A stretch of 48,729 nucleotides of DNA from Flavobacterium sp. MC2016-06 (GCF_009711165.2 NZ_WMID02000037.1:1-48729); one strand, 5' to 3'. Shown: positions 7,602 through 16,737, counted from the stretch's first letter. The notes: generated from the letters alone by a model not told the origin. A program made the numbers and translations.

Positions 7602-9125
7602 ATGGTTTTTGATTTATACGGAAATGAGGATTGTATTGAGATAAATAATTTTTATCGGAAATTGTTTGCCGAAATGCCAGATTTACTTTTTCAGTTTGTT
7701 ATAGACAACGATAATAATTATTCTTTTCCGTTAGTAAGTAAGTCAGCAGACGATATTTTTGAACTTACAGTTAAAGAATTTACAAACGATATTAAACTTA
7801 TTATCTACGATAGAATATTTGCTCAAGACCGCGATATGTTTTTTCAATCTTTGGTAAAAGCAAGAAAAGAAATAAAACCTTGGAATATTGAATTTAGAGC
7901 CGTTCTGCCAGTAAAAGGTTTACGCTGGTTTAAAATTTCGGCCAAAACAGAATTATCACCAGATGATGGCAGAGTGAGTTTTTATGGACATGTTTCTGAT
8001 ATTACAGAACTGAAGGATAAAGAAGAAAAACTTCGAATTTCTGAAGAACGATTCCAATTTGCGCTTGATGCTTCTACAGCTGGAATTTGGGATTGGGATA
8101 TGGTGACCAACAGCGTTTTTTATTCTTCTTTGTCACTAAAAATCTTAGAATTAGAATCAACGGATATTTTTGATGATCCAGAACGCTGGGATAAAATTGT
8201 ACATCCTGATGATCTTCCTAAATATTACTCAGACATTCAAGAACATTTTGATAACAAAATTCCGTATTACGAAAATTACCATCGCGTTATGACGTCCAGC
8301 GGTAATTATAAATGGATTTTAGATCGGGGAAAAGTAATTAAACGCGATCAAAATGGTAAGCCATTGCGTGTTATCGGAACTCATACGGATGTTTCTTTGC
8401 AAAAGGAAAAAGAATTAGAGCTGCTGAAAACAATGAAATTGTACAGCGACCAAAACAGCCGTCTGCTTAATTTTTCTCATATTGTTTCGCACAATTTAAA
8501 CACACAGGCTGGAAATATTAAATCGATTTTAGATTTTATAGATGCCGATGAAAATAAAGAAACTGTTTCTGAAATGCTGGAACACCTGCGAACGGTTTCA
8601 AATGATTTGAATGAAACGATTTCAAACTTAACTCAAATTGTAAAAACCCAGAATAATATTAATATAAATGTAGTTCCTTTAAAACTTTGTGAGTACATCG
8701 AAAAAACGGTTTCTACTATAAAGGGTTACGATAAGCAGACTAAGGCTACTATTATAAATAACGTTCCGAAATATTTAACGATCAATTTTAATCCCGCTTA
8801 TCTCGAAAGTGTTTTATTGAATTTTACAACAAACGCTATAAAGTATGCTCATCCTGATCGTGATCCTGTAATTGTCTTTGATTTTTCGATTGAACCTGAA
8901 GGTTATAAATCATTAAAAATTACTGACAACGGTTTAGGTATCGATTTAAAAATCTACGGCGATTTACTATTCGGAATGTATAAAACGTTTCATAAGCATC
9001 AAGAAGCTCGAGGAATTGGCTTATATATTACCAGAAATCAAATTGAAGCTATGAAAGGGAGTATTTTTGTAGAAAGTGAAGTTGGAGTAGGAACGTGCTT
9101 TAAAATTGTCTTTAATGACATGTAA
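7602..9125 (+). CDS. PAS-domain sensor histidine kinase (orphan)
   Basis: 507 residues, no transmembrane segment seen, so probably cytosolic. Two PAS/PAC units occupy about 20-140 and 145-270 (GLRWFKISAKTEL, GHVSDITELKDKEEKL; GIWDWDM, GTHTDVSLQKEKE). The dimerisation helix carries the likely phospho-acceptor His297 in NFSHIVSHNLNTQAGN, with Asn instead of the usual Glu/Asp after the His, a variant I recognise from other Bacteroidetes kinases. The ATPase domain has the N box (LLNFTTNAIKYA), G1 (ITDNGLGID) and G2 (EARGIGLYITRN). No response regulator or receiver domain is adjacent, so its partner must be encoded elsewhere. Confidence 0.92.
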   Translation: MVFDLYGNEDCIEINNFYRKLFAEMPDLLFQFVIDNDNNYSFPLVSKSADDIFELTVKEFTNDIKLIIYDRIFAQDRDMFFQSLVKARKEIKPWNIEFRAVLPVKGLRWFKISAKTELSPDDGRVSFYGHVSDITELKDKEEKLRISEERFQFALDASTAGIWDWDMVTNSVFYSSLSLKILELESTDIFDDPERWDKIVHPDDLPKYYSDIQEHFDNKIPYYENYHRVMTSSGNYKWILDRGKVIKRDQNGKPLRVIGTHTDVSLQKEKELELLKTMKLYSDQNSRLLNFSHIVSHNLNTQAGNIKSILDFIDADENKETVSEMLEHLRTVSNDLNETISNLTQIVKTQNNININVVPLKLCEYIEKTVSTIKGYDKQTKATIINNVPKYLTINFNPAYLESVLLNFTTNAIKYAHPDRDPVIVFDFSIEPEGYKSLKITDNGLGIDLKIYGDLLFGMYKTFHKHQEARGIGLYITRNQIEAMKGSIFVESEVGVGTCFKIVFNDM

Positions 9126-9171
9126 AACAGTTTTGTTGGGTCAGGTAACCGTGTAAGGGAGCTGAAATTTT

Positions 9172-9215
9172 TATGCCACAGATTAAAAAGATTAGCACAG
9201 ATTTAAAAAAATCAT
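9172..9215. repeat. Dispersed repeat fragment (GCCACAGATTAAAA type)
   Basis: GCCACAGATTAAAAAGATT here is the reverse complement, with one mismatch, of the sequence at about 17625-17643. It is a half-copy of the nested inverted repeat found at 17503-17643. Confidence 0.5.
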
Positions 9216-9293
9216 TTTAATTATTTTATTTGTTGTTGATTTCTTTTAAGAATAACTAGTGTAACAATAATTTTTCTTTTTGAAAATGTATAT

Positions 9294-9335
9294 AAATAAT
9301 AAAGGCTGTCTCAAAAAAGACAGCCTTTATTATTT
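9294..9335. terminator. Bidirectional terminator between the kinase gene and rny
   Basis: An 18-bp perfect stem (left arm 9294-9311, right arm 9318-9335, core AAAGGCTGTCT/AGACAGCCTTT) with a 6-nt loop and A/T runs at both feet. It separates the convergent genes ending at 9125 (+) and 9350 (-). Confidence 0.88.
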
Positions 9336-9349
9336 ATAAGAATTGAGAA

Positions 9350-10909
9350 TTACTTCGCGATGTTTACCGCTCTTGTTTCTCTAATTACAGTTACTTTTAC
9401 TTGACCTGGATAAGTCATTTCTGTTTGAATTTTTTGTGAAATCTCAAAAGATAAGTTTGCTGCATTATCATCAGAAACTTTTTCACTTTCTACAATTACA
9501 CGTAATTCTCTACCTGCTTGAATTGCATAAGCATTTTTTACACCATTAAATCCGTAAGCAACTTCTTCAAGATCTTTCAAACGTTGAATGTATGAATCTA
9601 AAACTTGACGTCTTGCGCCTGGTCTAGCTCCAGAAATAGCATCACAAACCTGAATAATTGGAGATAATAATGATTTCATTTCAATCTCGTCGTGGTGAGC
9701 TCCAATAGCATTACAAACTTCTTCTTTCTCACCATATTTCTCAGCCCACTGCATACCTAATAAGGCGTGAGGTAAATCACTTTCTGTATCTGGAACTTTA
9801 CCAATATCGTGAAGTAAACCAGCTCTTTTAGCTAATTTTACATTCAAGCCTAATTCAGCCGCCATGATACCGCAAAGTTTAGAAACCTCTCTAGAGTGCT
9901 GCAATAAGTTTTGTCCGTAAGAAGAACGGTATTTCATTCTACCTACAACTTTTATCAATTCTGGGTGTAAACCATGAATACCTAAGTCAATAACCGTACG
10001 TTTACCAACCTCAATAATTTCGTCGTCAATTTGTTTAGCTGTTTTAGCAACAACCTCTTCAATTCTAGCAGGGTGAATACGTCCGTCAGTAACCAATTTG
10101 TGCAAAGACAAACGAGCAATTTCTCTACGAACAGGATCAAAACAAGAAAGGATAATCGCTTCTGGTGTATCATCAACAATGATTTCTACTCCAGTTGCGG
10201 CTTCTAATGCTCTAATGTTACGACCTTCACGACCAATAATTCTACCTTTTACATCGTCAGATTCAATGTTAAATACAGAAACGCAGTTTTCAACCGCTTC
10301 TTCCGTACCAACTCTTTGAATCGTGTTAATGATGATTTTTTTAGCTTCTTGCTGTGCAGTAAGTTTAGCCTCTTCAATTGTATCTTGAATATGCGACATT
10401 GCTTTACTTTTAGCTTCGGCTTTTAAACCTTCAACTAATTGTTCTTTTGCTTCTTCTGCAGAAAGCCCGGAAATCACTTCAAGCTGTTGCAATTGACTTT
10501 TGTGTAATTTGTCAACCTCTGCTTGTTTTTTATCTAAAATTTCAATTTTGCTAACGTGTTCTTGTGTTTTAGCTTCAAAATCTTCGTTTACTTTTTTAGC
10601 TTTAGAAAGTTCATTAGAAATTTGAGATTCTTTATCGCGTACTCTTTTTTCTACTTCAGCTACTTTTTTATCTCTAGCTAAAATAACTTGTTCGTGCTCT
10701 GATTTTAATTCGATAAATTTTTCTTTAGCTTGAAGAATTTTATCTTTTTTAATATTTTCTGCTTCTAAATTAGCGTCTTTTAAAATTGAAGAAGCCTCTT
10801 TTTTTGCGTTTTTGATTAGATTTGAAATATTGCTTTTTTCTATGATTTTAGCTATTGCAAAACCTGCTGCAATACCTATAATGCCTGAAATAATGATCGT
10901 TATGTCCAT
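9350..10909 (-). CDS. rny: Ribonuclease Y
   Basis: 519 residues, the normal length for the family. This membrane-anchored endoribonuclease starts bulk mRNA decay. An N-terminal membrane helix (about 3-20) is followed by a long Lys/Glu-rich coiled coil (about 25-200), a KH domain ([19 protein letters not shown]) and an HD domain with the metal-binding [10 protein letters not shown] and a later HHDEIE. All are intact. It is the last gene of a minus-strand unit with zapA and the 6S RNA, 208 bp downstream of zapA. The terminator at 9294-9335 follows. Confidence 0.97.
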   Translation of the reverse strand: MDITIIISGIIGIAAGFAIAKIIEKSNISNLIKNAKKEASSILKDANLEAENIKKDKILQAKEKFIELKSEHEQVILARDKKVAEVEKRVRDKESQISNELSKAKKVNEDFEAKTQEHVSKIEILDKKQAEVDKLHKSQLQQLEVISGLSAEEAKEQLVEGLKAEAKSKAMSHIQDTIEEAKLTAQQEAKKIIINTIQRVGTEEAVENCVSVFNIESDDVKGRIIGREGRNIRALEAATGVEIIVDDTPEAIILSCFDPVRREIARLSLHKLVTDGRIHPARIEEVVAKTAKQIDDEIIEVGKRTVIDLGIHGLHPELIKVVGRMKYRSSYGQNLLQHSREVSKLCGIMAAELGLNVKLAKRAGLLHDIGKVPDTESDLPHALLGMQWAEKYGEKEEVCNAIGAHHDEIEMKSLLSPIIQVCDAISGARPGARRQVLDSYIQRLKDLEEVAYGFNGVKNAYAIQAGRELRVIVESEKVSDDNAANLSFEISQKIQTEMTYPGQVKVTVIRETRAVNIAK

Positions 10910-10935
10910 GTTTGTTAAAATTTATATATAAAAAA

Positions 10936-11092
10936 GCCTACATTAATTGCTTGAATAAACTCGTAAAGACAAGTTTTGAGCTAACTCACTGTTCAAGTTT
11001 CCTCGCAATAAAGCGTGGCATGCTATAGTAGTGATGATTCGCTCATTCTAAATTGTTAGTGTTGAGTTTACCAATTGTGAACTAATGTAGGC
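10936..11092 (-). ncRNA. ssrS: 6S RNA (flavobacterial type)
   Basis: The zapA-rny gap holds a rod-like fold. The closing stem pairs 10936-10945 with 11083-11092 (GCCTACATTA with TAATGTAGGC). A second helix pairs 10956-10962 with 11064-11070 (TAAACTC/GAGTTTA). Between it and the apical hairpin at 11001-11018 lies a large, mostly unpaired central region. A closing stem, central bubble and apical stem are the hallmarks of 6S RNA, which binds the housekeeping RNA polymerase holoenzyme by mimicking an open promoter. Adjacency to zapA is the classic position of ssrS, and flavobacteria have a recognised 6S subclass. The minus strand is inferred from gene direction. Ends are approximate. Confidence 0.78.
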
Positions 11093-11118
11093 AGTATCTT
11101 AGTTTCTGTAAAGAACGT

Positions 11119-11412
11119 TTAATTTTCGAGATATTGATCTAAAAGCAAATTTAATCTTTTAATTCTTTCAATGGTTTCTTCGCCATCAATAGCGTTATCA
11201 ATTTGTTTTTGTTCTACTTGTGATGCAAATTGCAGGGCACACATAGCCAGTACATCTTGTTTGTCGCGAACTGCGTAACTTTCTTCAAATTGCTTAATCA
11301 TAGCATCAATTTTTTTGGAAGCACTTCTAAGTCCTTCCTCCTGAGCTGGTTCAACCGTTAACGGGTAAACTCTGTCTGCAATTGATATTTTAATTCTAAG
11401 CTTTCCGTCCAT
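11119..11412 (-). CDS. zapA: Cell division protein ZapA
   Basis: 97 residues. ZapA binds FtsZ and bundles protofilaments at the division ring. The N-terminal beta part (KLRIKISIADRVYPLTVEPAQEEGLRSASKKID) and the C-terminal coiled coil (about 45-95, DVLAMCALQFASQVEQKQ) match the family in order and length. It starts 6 bp after the stop of the coiled-coil gene upstream and is followed by the 6S RNA and rny on the same strand, so one transcript from the promoter at 11738-11767 is likely. Confidence 0.9.
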   Translation of the reverse strand: MDGKLRIKISIADRVYPLTVEPAQEEGLRSASKKIDAMIKQFEESYAVRDKQDVLAMCALQFASQVEQKQIDNAIDGEETIERIKRLNLLLDQYLEN

Positions 11413-11418
11413 GTTTTT

Positions 11419-11709
11419 CTAGTCTGATAGTTGTGCTATACAGTAATCAATTTCGCGAATTAATGAATTTATTTTAAGCTTTGTCTCTCTCTTGTTATTA
11501 TCGCTGCCGAGCAACGAATTGGCTATTTTAAGTGTTTCATATTGCTTCTTCAAAGCCTCCATCTCTTCAGATTGTTTCTGGATAATTTGCGCAGCTTTGG
11601 TTAATTCTAATCGTAAAACTTGATTGTTTTTCTCTAAAGCTTTTGATTTCTCAAAAAGCTTTGCGACTTTATATTCAAGAGTATCAATTATTTCTGCAAT
11701 TACACTCAT
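11419..11709 (-). CDS. Small coiled-coil protein preceding zapA
   Basis: 96 residues, almost entirely heptad-patterned helix (EYKVAKLFEKSKALEKNNQ, LRLELTKAAQIIQKQSEEM). No signal peptide or membrane segment. Size, architecture and its position 6 bp upstream of zapA recall ZapB, the coiled-coil partner of ZapA in gammaproteobacteria, but sequence similarity cannot be judged by eye. A ZapA-interacting role is an inference from context. It is first in the operon and has a full promoter upstream (11738-11767). Confidence 0.8.
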   Translation of the reverse strand: MSVIAEIIDTLEYKVAKLFEKSKALEKNNQVLRLELTKAAQIIQKQSEEMEALKKQYETLKIANSLLGSDNNKRETKLKINSLIREIDYCIAQLSD

Positions 11710-11737
11710 TATAAATCCTATTCATTACTTAATCATA

Positions 11738-11767
11738 CAAAGTTAGTATTCCTTTTTATTAATGCAA
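11738..11767 (-). promoter_or_regulatory. Promoter of the coiled-coil / zapA / 6S / rny unit
   Basis: On the minus strand TTG (complement of 11765-11767), 19 nt, then TAACTTTG (complement of 11738-11745), an exact fit to the Bacteroidetes -33/-7 consensus. It lies 29 bases upstream of the first start codon. Confidence 0.75.
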
Positions 11768-11889
11768 TTTTTTATCGATTTTTTTACATTAAAAATAGGC
11801 AAACGAATGAATTTCAATTAATTGTGTTTTTGTCGATTTGTCTTCGGTTTTTTCCTCATAAATTTTTTATCTTAGCAAAAATGTTGCTC

Positions 11890-13584
11890 ATGAAATTTTC
11901 TGTATTTACCTTCCTGATTTGTAATTTTATTTTCGCCCAAACACAATACCCTAAAGATTATTTTCGCCCGCCGTTGGATATTCCAATGCAGCTTTCGGGT
12001 AATTTTGGTGAGTTGAGGCCAAATCACTTTCATGCAGGATTTGATTTAAAAACAAATCAGCATGAGGGCTTAAACGTTTATGCTATTGCAGATGGTTATG
12101 TTTCAAGAATAAAAATTTCGACTTTTGGAAACGGAAAAGCGATTTACATCACACATCCAAACGGATTTACTTCGGTTTACGGACATTTGCAGACTACAAT
12201 TGGTACAATTCAAGAATACGTAAAAAATACACACTATAAAGAACACGCTTACGAAATAGAAATGTTCCCAAAACCAGGCGAACTTCCTATTACAAAAGGA
12301 CAGTTAATTGCGCTTTCAGGAAATACAGGTTCATCAGAAGGACCGCATTTGCATTTTGAAATTCGCGATACTAAAACCGAGTTTGTAATTAATCCAATAT
12401 TTTTTGGTTTTGATAAAAATATAAAAGACACCAAAAAGCCAACACTATCAAGTTTGTATGTGTATCCGTTAGAAAATGCAACAGTTAATCAGTCTAAACA
12501 GCCTTTACTGTTAAATATGACACTGCAAAAAGACGGAACATATTTGGCAGGAAAAGTAAAAGCAAACGGAAAAATTGGTTTCGGAATCAATGCTGTAGAT
12601 ACGGATGATGTTTCTTTTAATAAAAATGGAGTTTTTAATGTTTCTACTTTTTTAAATGGAAATCAGAATTACAATTATCAGTTTAATACCTATTCGTTTG
12701 ACGAAATGCGATATATAAATGCTTTCACGGATTATTATAAGTATAAAAAATCGGGACAGCGTATTCAGAAGCTGTTTATGAAAACGCCTTTTGCATTAAG
12801 CATTATCAAAACAGATTCGTTGCGAGGTATTATTAAACCCGAACCAAATTTAGCTTCTACCTATAGAATTGAAGTTTCAGATTATTATGGAAATTCAAAC
12901 ACGGTAACAGTTACTATAGAATATGATACAGCAGCACCAGTTGTAAAAGAAGAACCCGTAACGTCAAAATATCTTGTAAAATACAATAAAGACACCAATT
13001 TTGAAAAAGATAATATGTCTGTGTTTTTTCCAGCAGGAACTTTCTACGATGATTTTAATCTGAATTTTGATGTAAAAAATAATCTTATTTACATTCATGA
13101 CGATAAAGTTCCAGCACATTCAAATTTTACTATTACAATAAAAGACAGTTCTTATCCAGAAGCATTAAGAGATAAACTTTTTATAGGTAAAATTTCTGGA
13201 AAAAGCAGCAGTTATAATGGTACAATTAGAAAAGGAGATGTTTTTACAGCCAAAGCTAAAGTTTTAGGTCAGTACGGTTTAGTTTTAGATACTATTAAAC
13301 CAACAATTACTATTGCAAAACCCATACAAGACAAATGGATTAGTGATGTTAAGAAAATTGAGTTTACAATTAATGATGCTTCATCTGGAATTAAATCTTA
13401 CAATGGATACTTAAACGGAAATTGGATTTTGTTTGAATATGAAAATAAAACTAGAAAAATAACTCATGTTTTTGATGATGCACTTTTGAATGAAGGAGCA
13501 AATGATTTAAAAATTGAAGTTGTTGATAATGTAGGAAATTCTACTATCTTTGAAACTCATTTTTTTAGAAGTCAACAAAAATAA
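11890..13584 (+). CDS. M23-family metallopeptidase, secreted
   Basis: 564 residues from the ATG at 11890; an ATG at 11881 would add MLL. A longer GTG-started frame from 11824 runs across the likely promoter (TATCTTAG about 11870) and is rejected. A signal peptide (1-17) precedes a LytM/M23 domain with zinc ligands His48 and Asp52 (HAGFD) and HLH at 153-155, plus His99 (VYGHL). M23 enzymes cut peptide bonds in the peptidoglycan stem or cross-bridge. After about residue 165 comes a long beta-rich region with Ig-like strands (KPTLSSLYVYP, DNVGNSTIFETHF) of unknown role. It is followed after 11 bp by the TonB receptor gene. Confidence 0.92.
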   Translation: MKFSVFTFLICNFIFAQTQYPKDYFRPPLDIPMQLSGNFGELRPNHFHAGFDLKTNQHEGLNVYAIADGYVSRIKISTFGNGKAIYITHPNGFTSVYGHLQTTIGTIQEYVKNTHYKEHAYEIEMFPKPGELPITKGQLIALSGNTGSSEGPHLHFEIRDTKTEFVINPIFFGFDKNIKDTKKPTLSSLYVYPLENATVNQSKQPLLLNMTLQKDGTYLAGKVKANGKIGFGINAVDTDDVSFNKNGVFNVSTFLNGNQNYNYQFNTYSFDEMRYINAFTDYYKYKKSGQRIQKLFMKTPFALSIIKTDSLRGIIKPEPNLASTYRIEVSDYYGNSNTVTVTIEYDTAAPVVKEEPVTSKYLVKYNKDTNFEKDNMSVFFPAGTFYDDFNLNFDVKNNLIYIHDDKVPAHSNFTITIKDSSYPEALRDKLFIGKISGKSSSYNGTIRKGDVFTAKAKVLGQYGLVLDTIKPTITIAKPIQDKWISDVKKIEFTINDASSGIKSYNGYLNGNWILFEYENKTRKITHVFDDALLNEGANDLKIEVVDNVGNSTIFETHFFRSQQK

Positions 13585-13595
13585 AATCCAAACAT

Positions 13596-16061
13596 TTGAA
13601 CAATAGAAGGTTAATATTCGGTTTTCTTTTTTTTTGCATAAGTTTTGTTTCCTTTGCTCAAAATGCGCAGGTAAAAGGTATTATTTTAGATGTTGAAAAT
13701 CATCCAGTTGCAGGTGTAAACGTTTCATCTTTAGGAACTACAGTGCAAACAGATGCCAATGGTTTTTTTGAAATTGCCGTGCCTTCAAACAAAAAAGTTT
13801 CCTTAATTTTTACGCATATATCATTAAAAATGATGAGTCTGACGGTGAGTTTAAAGCCGAACGAAGTGTTTATTTTTAATCCTGTAATGAACAATTCTCA
13901 AGAACAAATGGGAGAAGTTTTTGTGACTTCAAAAAATAAAAAACGAGTTCAGGGAATTACGACTATAGATCAAGCTACTATAAAGAAAATTCCAGGCGCC
14001 AATGCCGGAATCGAAAATATTCTAAAAACATTACCAGGCGTAAACTCTAATAATGAATTGAGTACACAATATGCGGTTCGAGGTGGTAATTATGACGAAA
14101 ACTTAGTTTATGTAAATGAAATCGAAGTATATCGTCCTTTCTTAATTCGTTCTGGACAGCAGGAAGGTTTAAGTTTTACCAATACCGATTTAGTACAGAA
14201 TGTTGATTTTTCTGCCGGAGGATTTCAGACAAAATTTGGTGATAAACTATCTTCTGTTTTAGATATTACGTATAGAAAACCAACAGAATTTGGAGCTTCG
14301 CTAGAAGCAAGTCTGCTTGGAGGAAGTGTATCTGTTGATGCCGTTTCTAAAAACAAAAAATGGTCTGCCGTTACCGGCGTTCGATACAGAAACAATAGTC
14401 TGCTGGTAAACAGTCAAGATACGCAAACCAATTATACGCCGACTTTTGTAGATGTTCAGACCAATATAAATTATGATATTTCGGAAAAATGGCAAATGAG
14501 CTTTTTAGGAAATATTTCGCAGAATAAATATCTGTACCAGCCTTTAACGCGCGAAACAAAATTTGGAACAATAGACCAGCCAATGGCACTTGCGGTTTAT
14601 TACGAAGGAAAAGAAAGAGATCAATATGATACTTATTTTGGAGCGTTAAAAACAACGTATAAAGTTTCGCCAGATTTTACCTTAAAATTTATCGGATCAT
14701 TATTTCATACTACAGAACAAGAACATTTTGATATTTTGGCGCAGTATCGTTTAGGAAATGCCAATGCAGATGAAGCAACAACAATTGACGATGTCGAATT
14801 TACACGCGGAATTGGCTCGCAGTTAAATCACGCAAGAAACGATTTAGACGCTTTAATAGCCAATATGGAAATTAAAGGATTTAAAGAATGGAGAGACAGT
14901 CAATTAGAATTTGGTTTAAAATATACGCGAGAATCAATTCGTGATAGAGTAGTAGAATGGGAAGTAATAGATTCTGCAGGATTCTCTATCAATCCTCCAA
15001 TAGTTATTTTACCTCAAAACAATCAACCTTACCAGCCTTATACAGGGCCTTTATTGCCGTATCAAGATGTTAGAGCAACAAATTTCAATACTATAAACAG
15101 ATTTTCTGGTTATGCACAATGGAACCAGAAAACAGAATTAGGTTCAAGTCAGGTTTGGTATAACCTCGGTGCTCGTTTTCAGAGTTGGATCGTTGACGGC
15201 GCTTCGGTAGAAGGCAAAAATCAAACTGTTGTTAGTCCGCGAGCACAATTTGCTATAAAACCAGATTGGGACATGGATATGATTTTCAGGCTTTCGGGCG
15301 GTTTGTATTATCAGCCTCCATTTTATAGAGAACTCCGTGATTTAGAAGGAGTCGTAAACCCAAATGTAAAAGCACAGCAATCTGTACATTTTGTAGTAAG
15401 CAACGATTATAATTTCAAAATGTGGAATCGCCCTTTTAAATGGGTTACCGAAGTCTATTATAAATCACTTTCAGACGTAAATGTGTACTCTTTAGACAAT
15501 GTTAGAATACGTTATATTGCTAATAATAATGCAAAAGCGTATGCGCAAGGTTTAGATTTTAGATTGAATGGTGAGTTTGTGCCGGGAACAGAATCTTGGA
15601 TAAGTTTTGGATATTTAAAAACAGAAGAAAATTACGAAAACAAAGGTTATATCGCGCGACCGACAGATCAGCGTTTAAAATTTGCGATGTTGTTTCAAGA
15701 TTATATGCCAAATATTCCGAGTGTAAAAGTATATCTTAATTTAGTTTACAATACAGGTTTGCCAGGCGGATCTCCTGCCTATTCAGATCCCTATTTGTAT
15801 CAAAACAGATTAAATGATTACCGAAGAGCAGATGTTGGTTTTGCTAAAGTTTTTGTAGACAGCAGTACTAAAATGGCCAAAACAAGCTGGTTGAAAAACT
15901 TTAAAGAATTGTCTCTGGGAGTTGAAATCTTTAATATTTTCGACAATCAAAATGCGATAACCAATACTTGGGTTCGCGATGTGTATTCTAAAAACCAATA
16001 TGCAATTCCAAATTATATGACTTCAAGGGTTTTTAACGTTAAGTTGAATGCGAGGTTATAA
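13596..16061 (+). CDS. TonB-dependent receptor with carboxypeptidase-regulatory-like N-domain
   Basis: 821 residues. The start is TTG at 13596, 11 bp after the previous stop. No ATG lies upstream in frame and the signal peptide (LIFGFLFFCISFVSFAQ) begins right there, so TTG is well supported. Residues about 24-100 form the regulatory-like beta-sandwich (VKGIILDVENHPVAGVNV). A plug domain follows (KKIPGANAGIENILKTLPG, STQYAVRGGNYDENLVYVN), then the beta-barrel ending NVKLNARL. The GGNYDEN motif is common in Bacteroidetes receptors of this class. The substrate is unknown; no SusD partner is adjacent, which argues against glycan import. Probably co-transcribed with the M23 peptidase and the membrane protein after it. 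Confidence 0.93.
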   Translation: MNNRRLIFGFLFFCISFVSFAQNAQVKGIILDVENHPVAGVNVSSLGTTVQTDANGFFEIAVPSNKKVSLIFTHISLKMMSLTVSLKPNEVFIFNPVMNNSQEQMGEVFVTSKNKKRVQGITTIDQATIKKIPGANAGIENILKTLPGVNSNNELSTQYAVRGGNYDENLVYVNEIEVYRPFLIRSGQQEGLSFTNTDLVQNVDFSAGGFQTKFGDKLSSVLDITYRKPTEFGASLEASLLGGSVSVDAVSKNKKWSAVTGVRYRNNSLLVNSQDTQTNYTPTFVDVQTNINYDISEKWQMSFLGNISQNKYLYQPLTRETKFGTIDQPMALAVYYEGKERDQYDTYFGALKTTYKVSPDFTLKFIGSLFHTTEQEHFDILAQYRLGNANADEATTIDDVEFTRGIGSQLNHARNDLDALIANMEIKGFKEWRDSQLEFGLKYTRESIRDRVVEWEVIDSAGFSINPPIVILPQNNQPYQPYTGPLLPYQDVRATNFNTINRFSGYAQWNQKTELGSSQVWYNLGARFQSWIVDGASVEGKNQTVVSPRAQFAIKPDWDMDMIFRLSGGLYYQPPFYRELRDLEGVVNPNVKAQQSVHFVVSNDYNFKMWNRPFKWVTEVYYKSLSDVNVYSLDNVRIRYIANNNAKAYAQGLDFRLNGEFVPGTESWISFGYLKTEENYENKGYIARPTDQRLKFAMLFQDYMPNIPSVKVYLNLVYNTGLPGGSPAYSDPYLYQNRLNDYRRADVGFAKVFVDSSTKMAKTSWLKNFKELSLGVEIFNIFDNQNAITNTWVRDVYSKNQYAIPNYMTSRVFNVKLNARL

Positions 16062-16714
16062 TGAAAGAACGTATCAAAAGAAAAAAGATTTTTTACGTTC
16101 CCGGAATGATTTCTTTGGTTCTGATTCCTTTGTTTTGTTTTTGTCATTTTTATAAGGTTGATGCTTTTAAGGTTTATGGAGGGATGGATTTGGCTATGCC
16201 GCCTTCAGATCAAAATTATTTTGAAGAATATAAATTTAAGACTCTAAGAAAATATAAAGAATTTGACTTCGATGTAAGTGAATTAGGAAATAAAAGATTA
16301 ATTGAAATGCAGTTTTATCTTCGCAGATTAAAGATGAATAGAGATACAATAAATGGAGTTAAAATACATTTAGGATCAAAAACGCGTTATGAAACATTTA
16401 TAAGCAGTATTGATATTATTTCTTTAGAAGATGCACCGACTTGGATTATAGATGATAATGATATTTATGTTTTAGCAAGCAGTAATACTTATAAAAAAAC
16501 TAAAAATGAGGTTGCAGGTCATGCTATGAATTGTAATACAGGTGAAATGATGCGACAGCAGGCTTATTGGGAGCAAAAAAATAAAAAAGAAGAAGAAGAA
16601 CGTATTTTTCAGATTTCTTTTTTTAAGCAAAAATGGATGCTGCTTTCTTTAGGTTACTTTGGGATTGTACTTCTGAACATCTTTACCTTAGTAAAATTCA
16701 ATAAAAATAGATAA
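16061..16714 (+). CDS. Two-helix membrane protein of unknown function, coupled to the TonB receptor
   Basis: 217 residues that I do not recognise as a named family. The stop of the receptor and this ATG overlap in TAATG, indicating translational coupling. A basic N-terminus (MKERIKRKK) leads into a membrane helix at about 14-31 (GMISLVLIPLFCFCHFY). A hydrophilic region of about 160 residues follows, with a Lys/Glu-rich stretch (WEQKNKKEEEER), and a second helix spans about 192-211. Both ends would be cytoplasmic with the middle in the periplasm. The domain size recalls periplasmic TonB-system adaptors, but no ExbD or TonB motif is visible. Confidence 0.8.
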   Translation: MKERIKRKKIFYVPGMISLVLIPLFCFCHFYKVDAFKVYGGMDLAMPPSDQNYFEEYKFKTLRKYKEFDFDVSELGNKRLIEMQFYLRRLKMNRDTINGVKIHLGSKTRYETFISSIDIISLEDAPTWIIDDNDIYVLASSNTYKKTKNEVAGHAMNCNTGEMMRQQAYWEQKNKKEEEERIFQISFFKQKWMLLSLGYFGIVLLNIFTLVKFNKNR

Positions 16715-16729
16715 TACACCCAAAAACGC

Positions 16730-16737
16730 TATATTTG
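16730..16737 (+). promoter_or_regulatory. -7 element TATATTTG before the EF-loop lipoprotein gene
   Basis: Exact TAnnTTTG match, 17-23 bases upstream of the two candidate ATGs at 16755 and 16761. No clear TTG at -33. Confidence 0.45.

Noticed and set aside
9982..10319. Frames overlapping rny in other phases
   Set aside because: They lie wholly within the rny coding sequence, which is complete and conserved.
11824..11880. GTG-started N-terminal extension of the M23 peptidase
   Set aside because: It would place a non-signal sequence ahead of a clear signal peptide and overlaps a promoter-like TATCTTAG.
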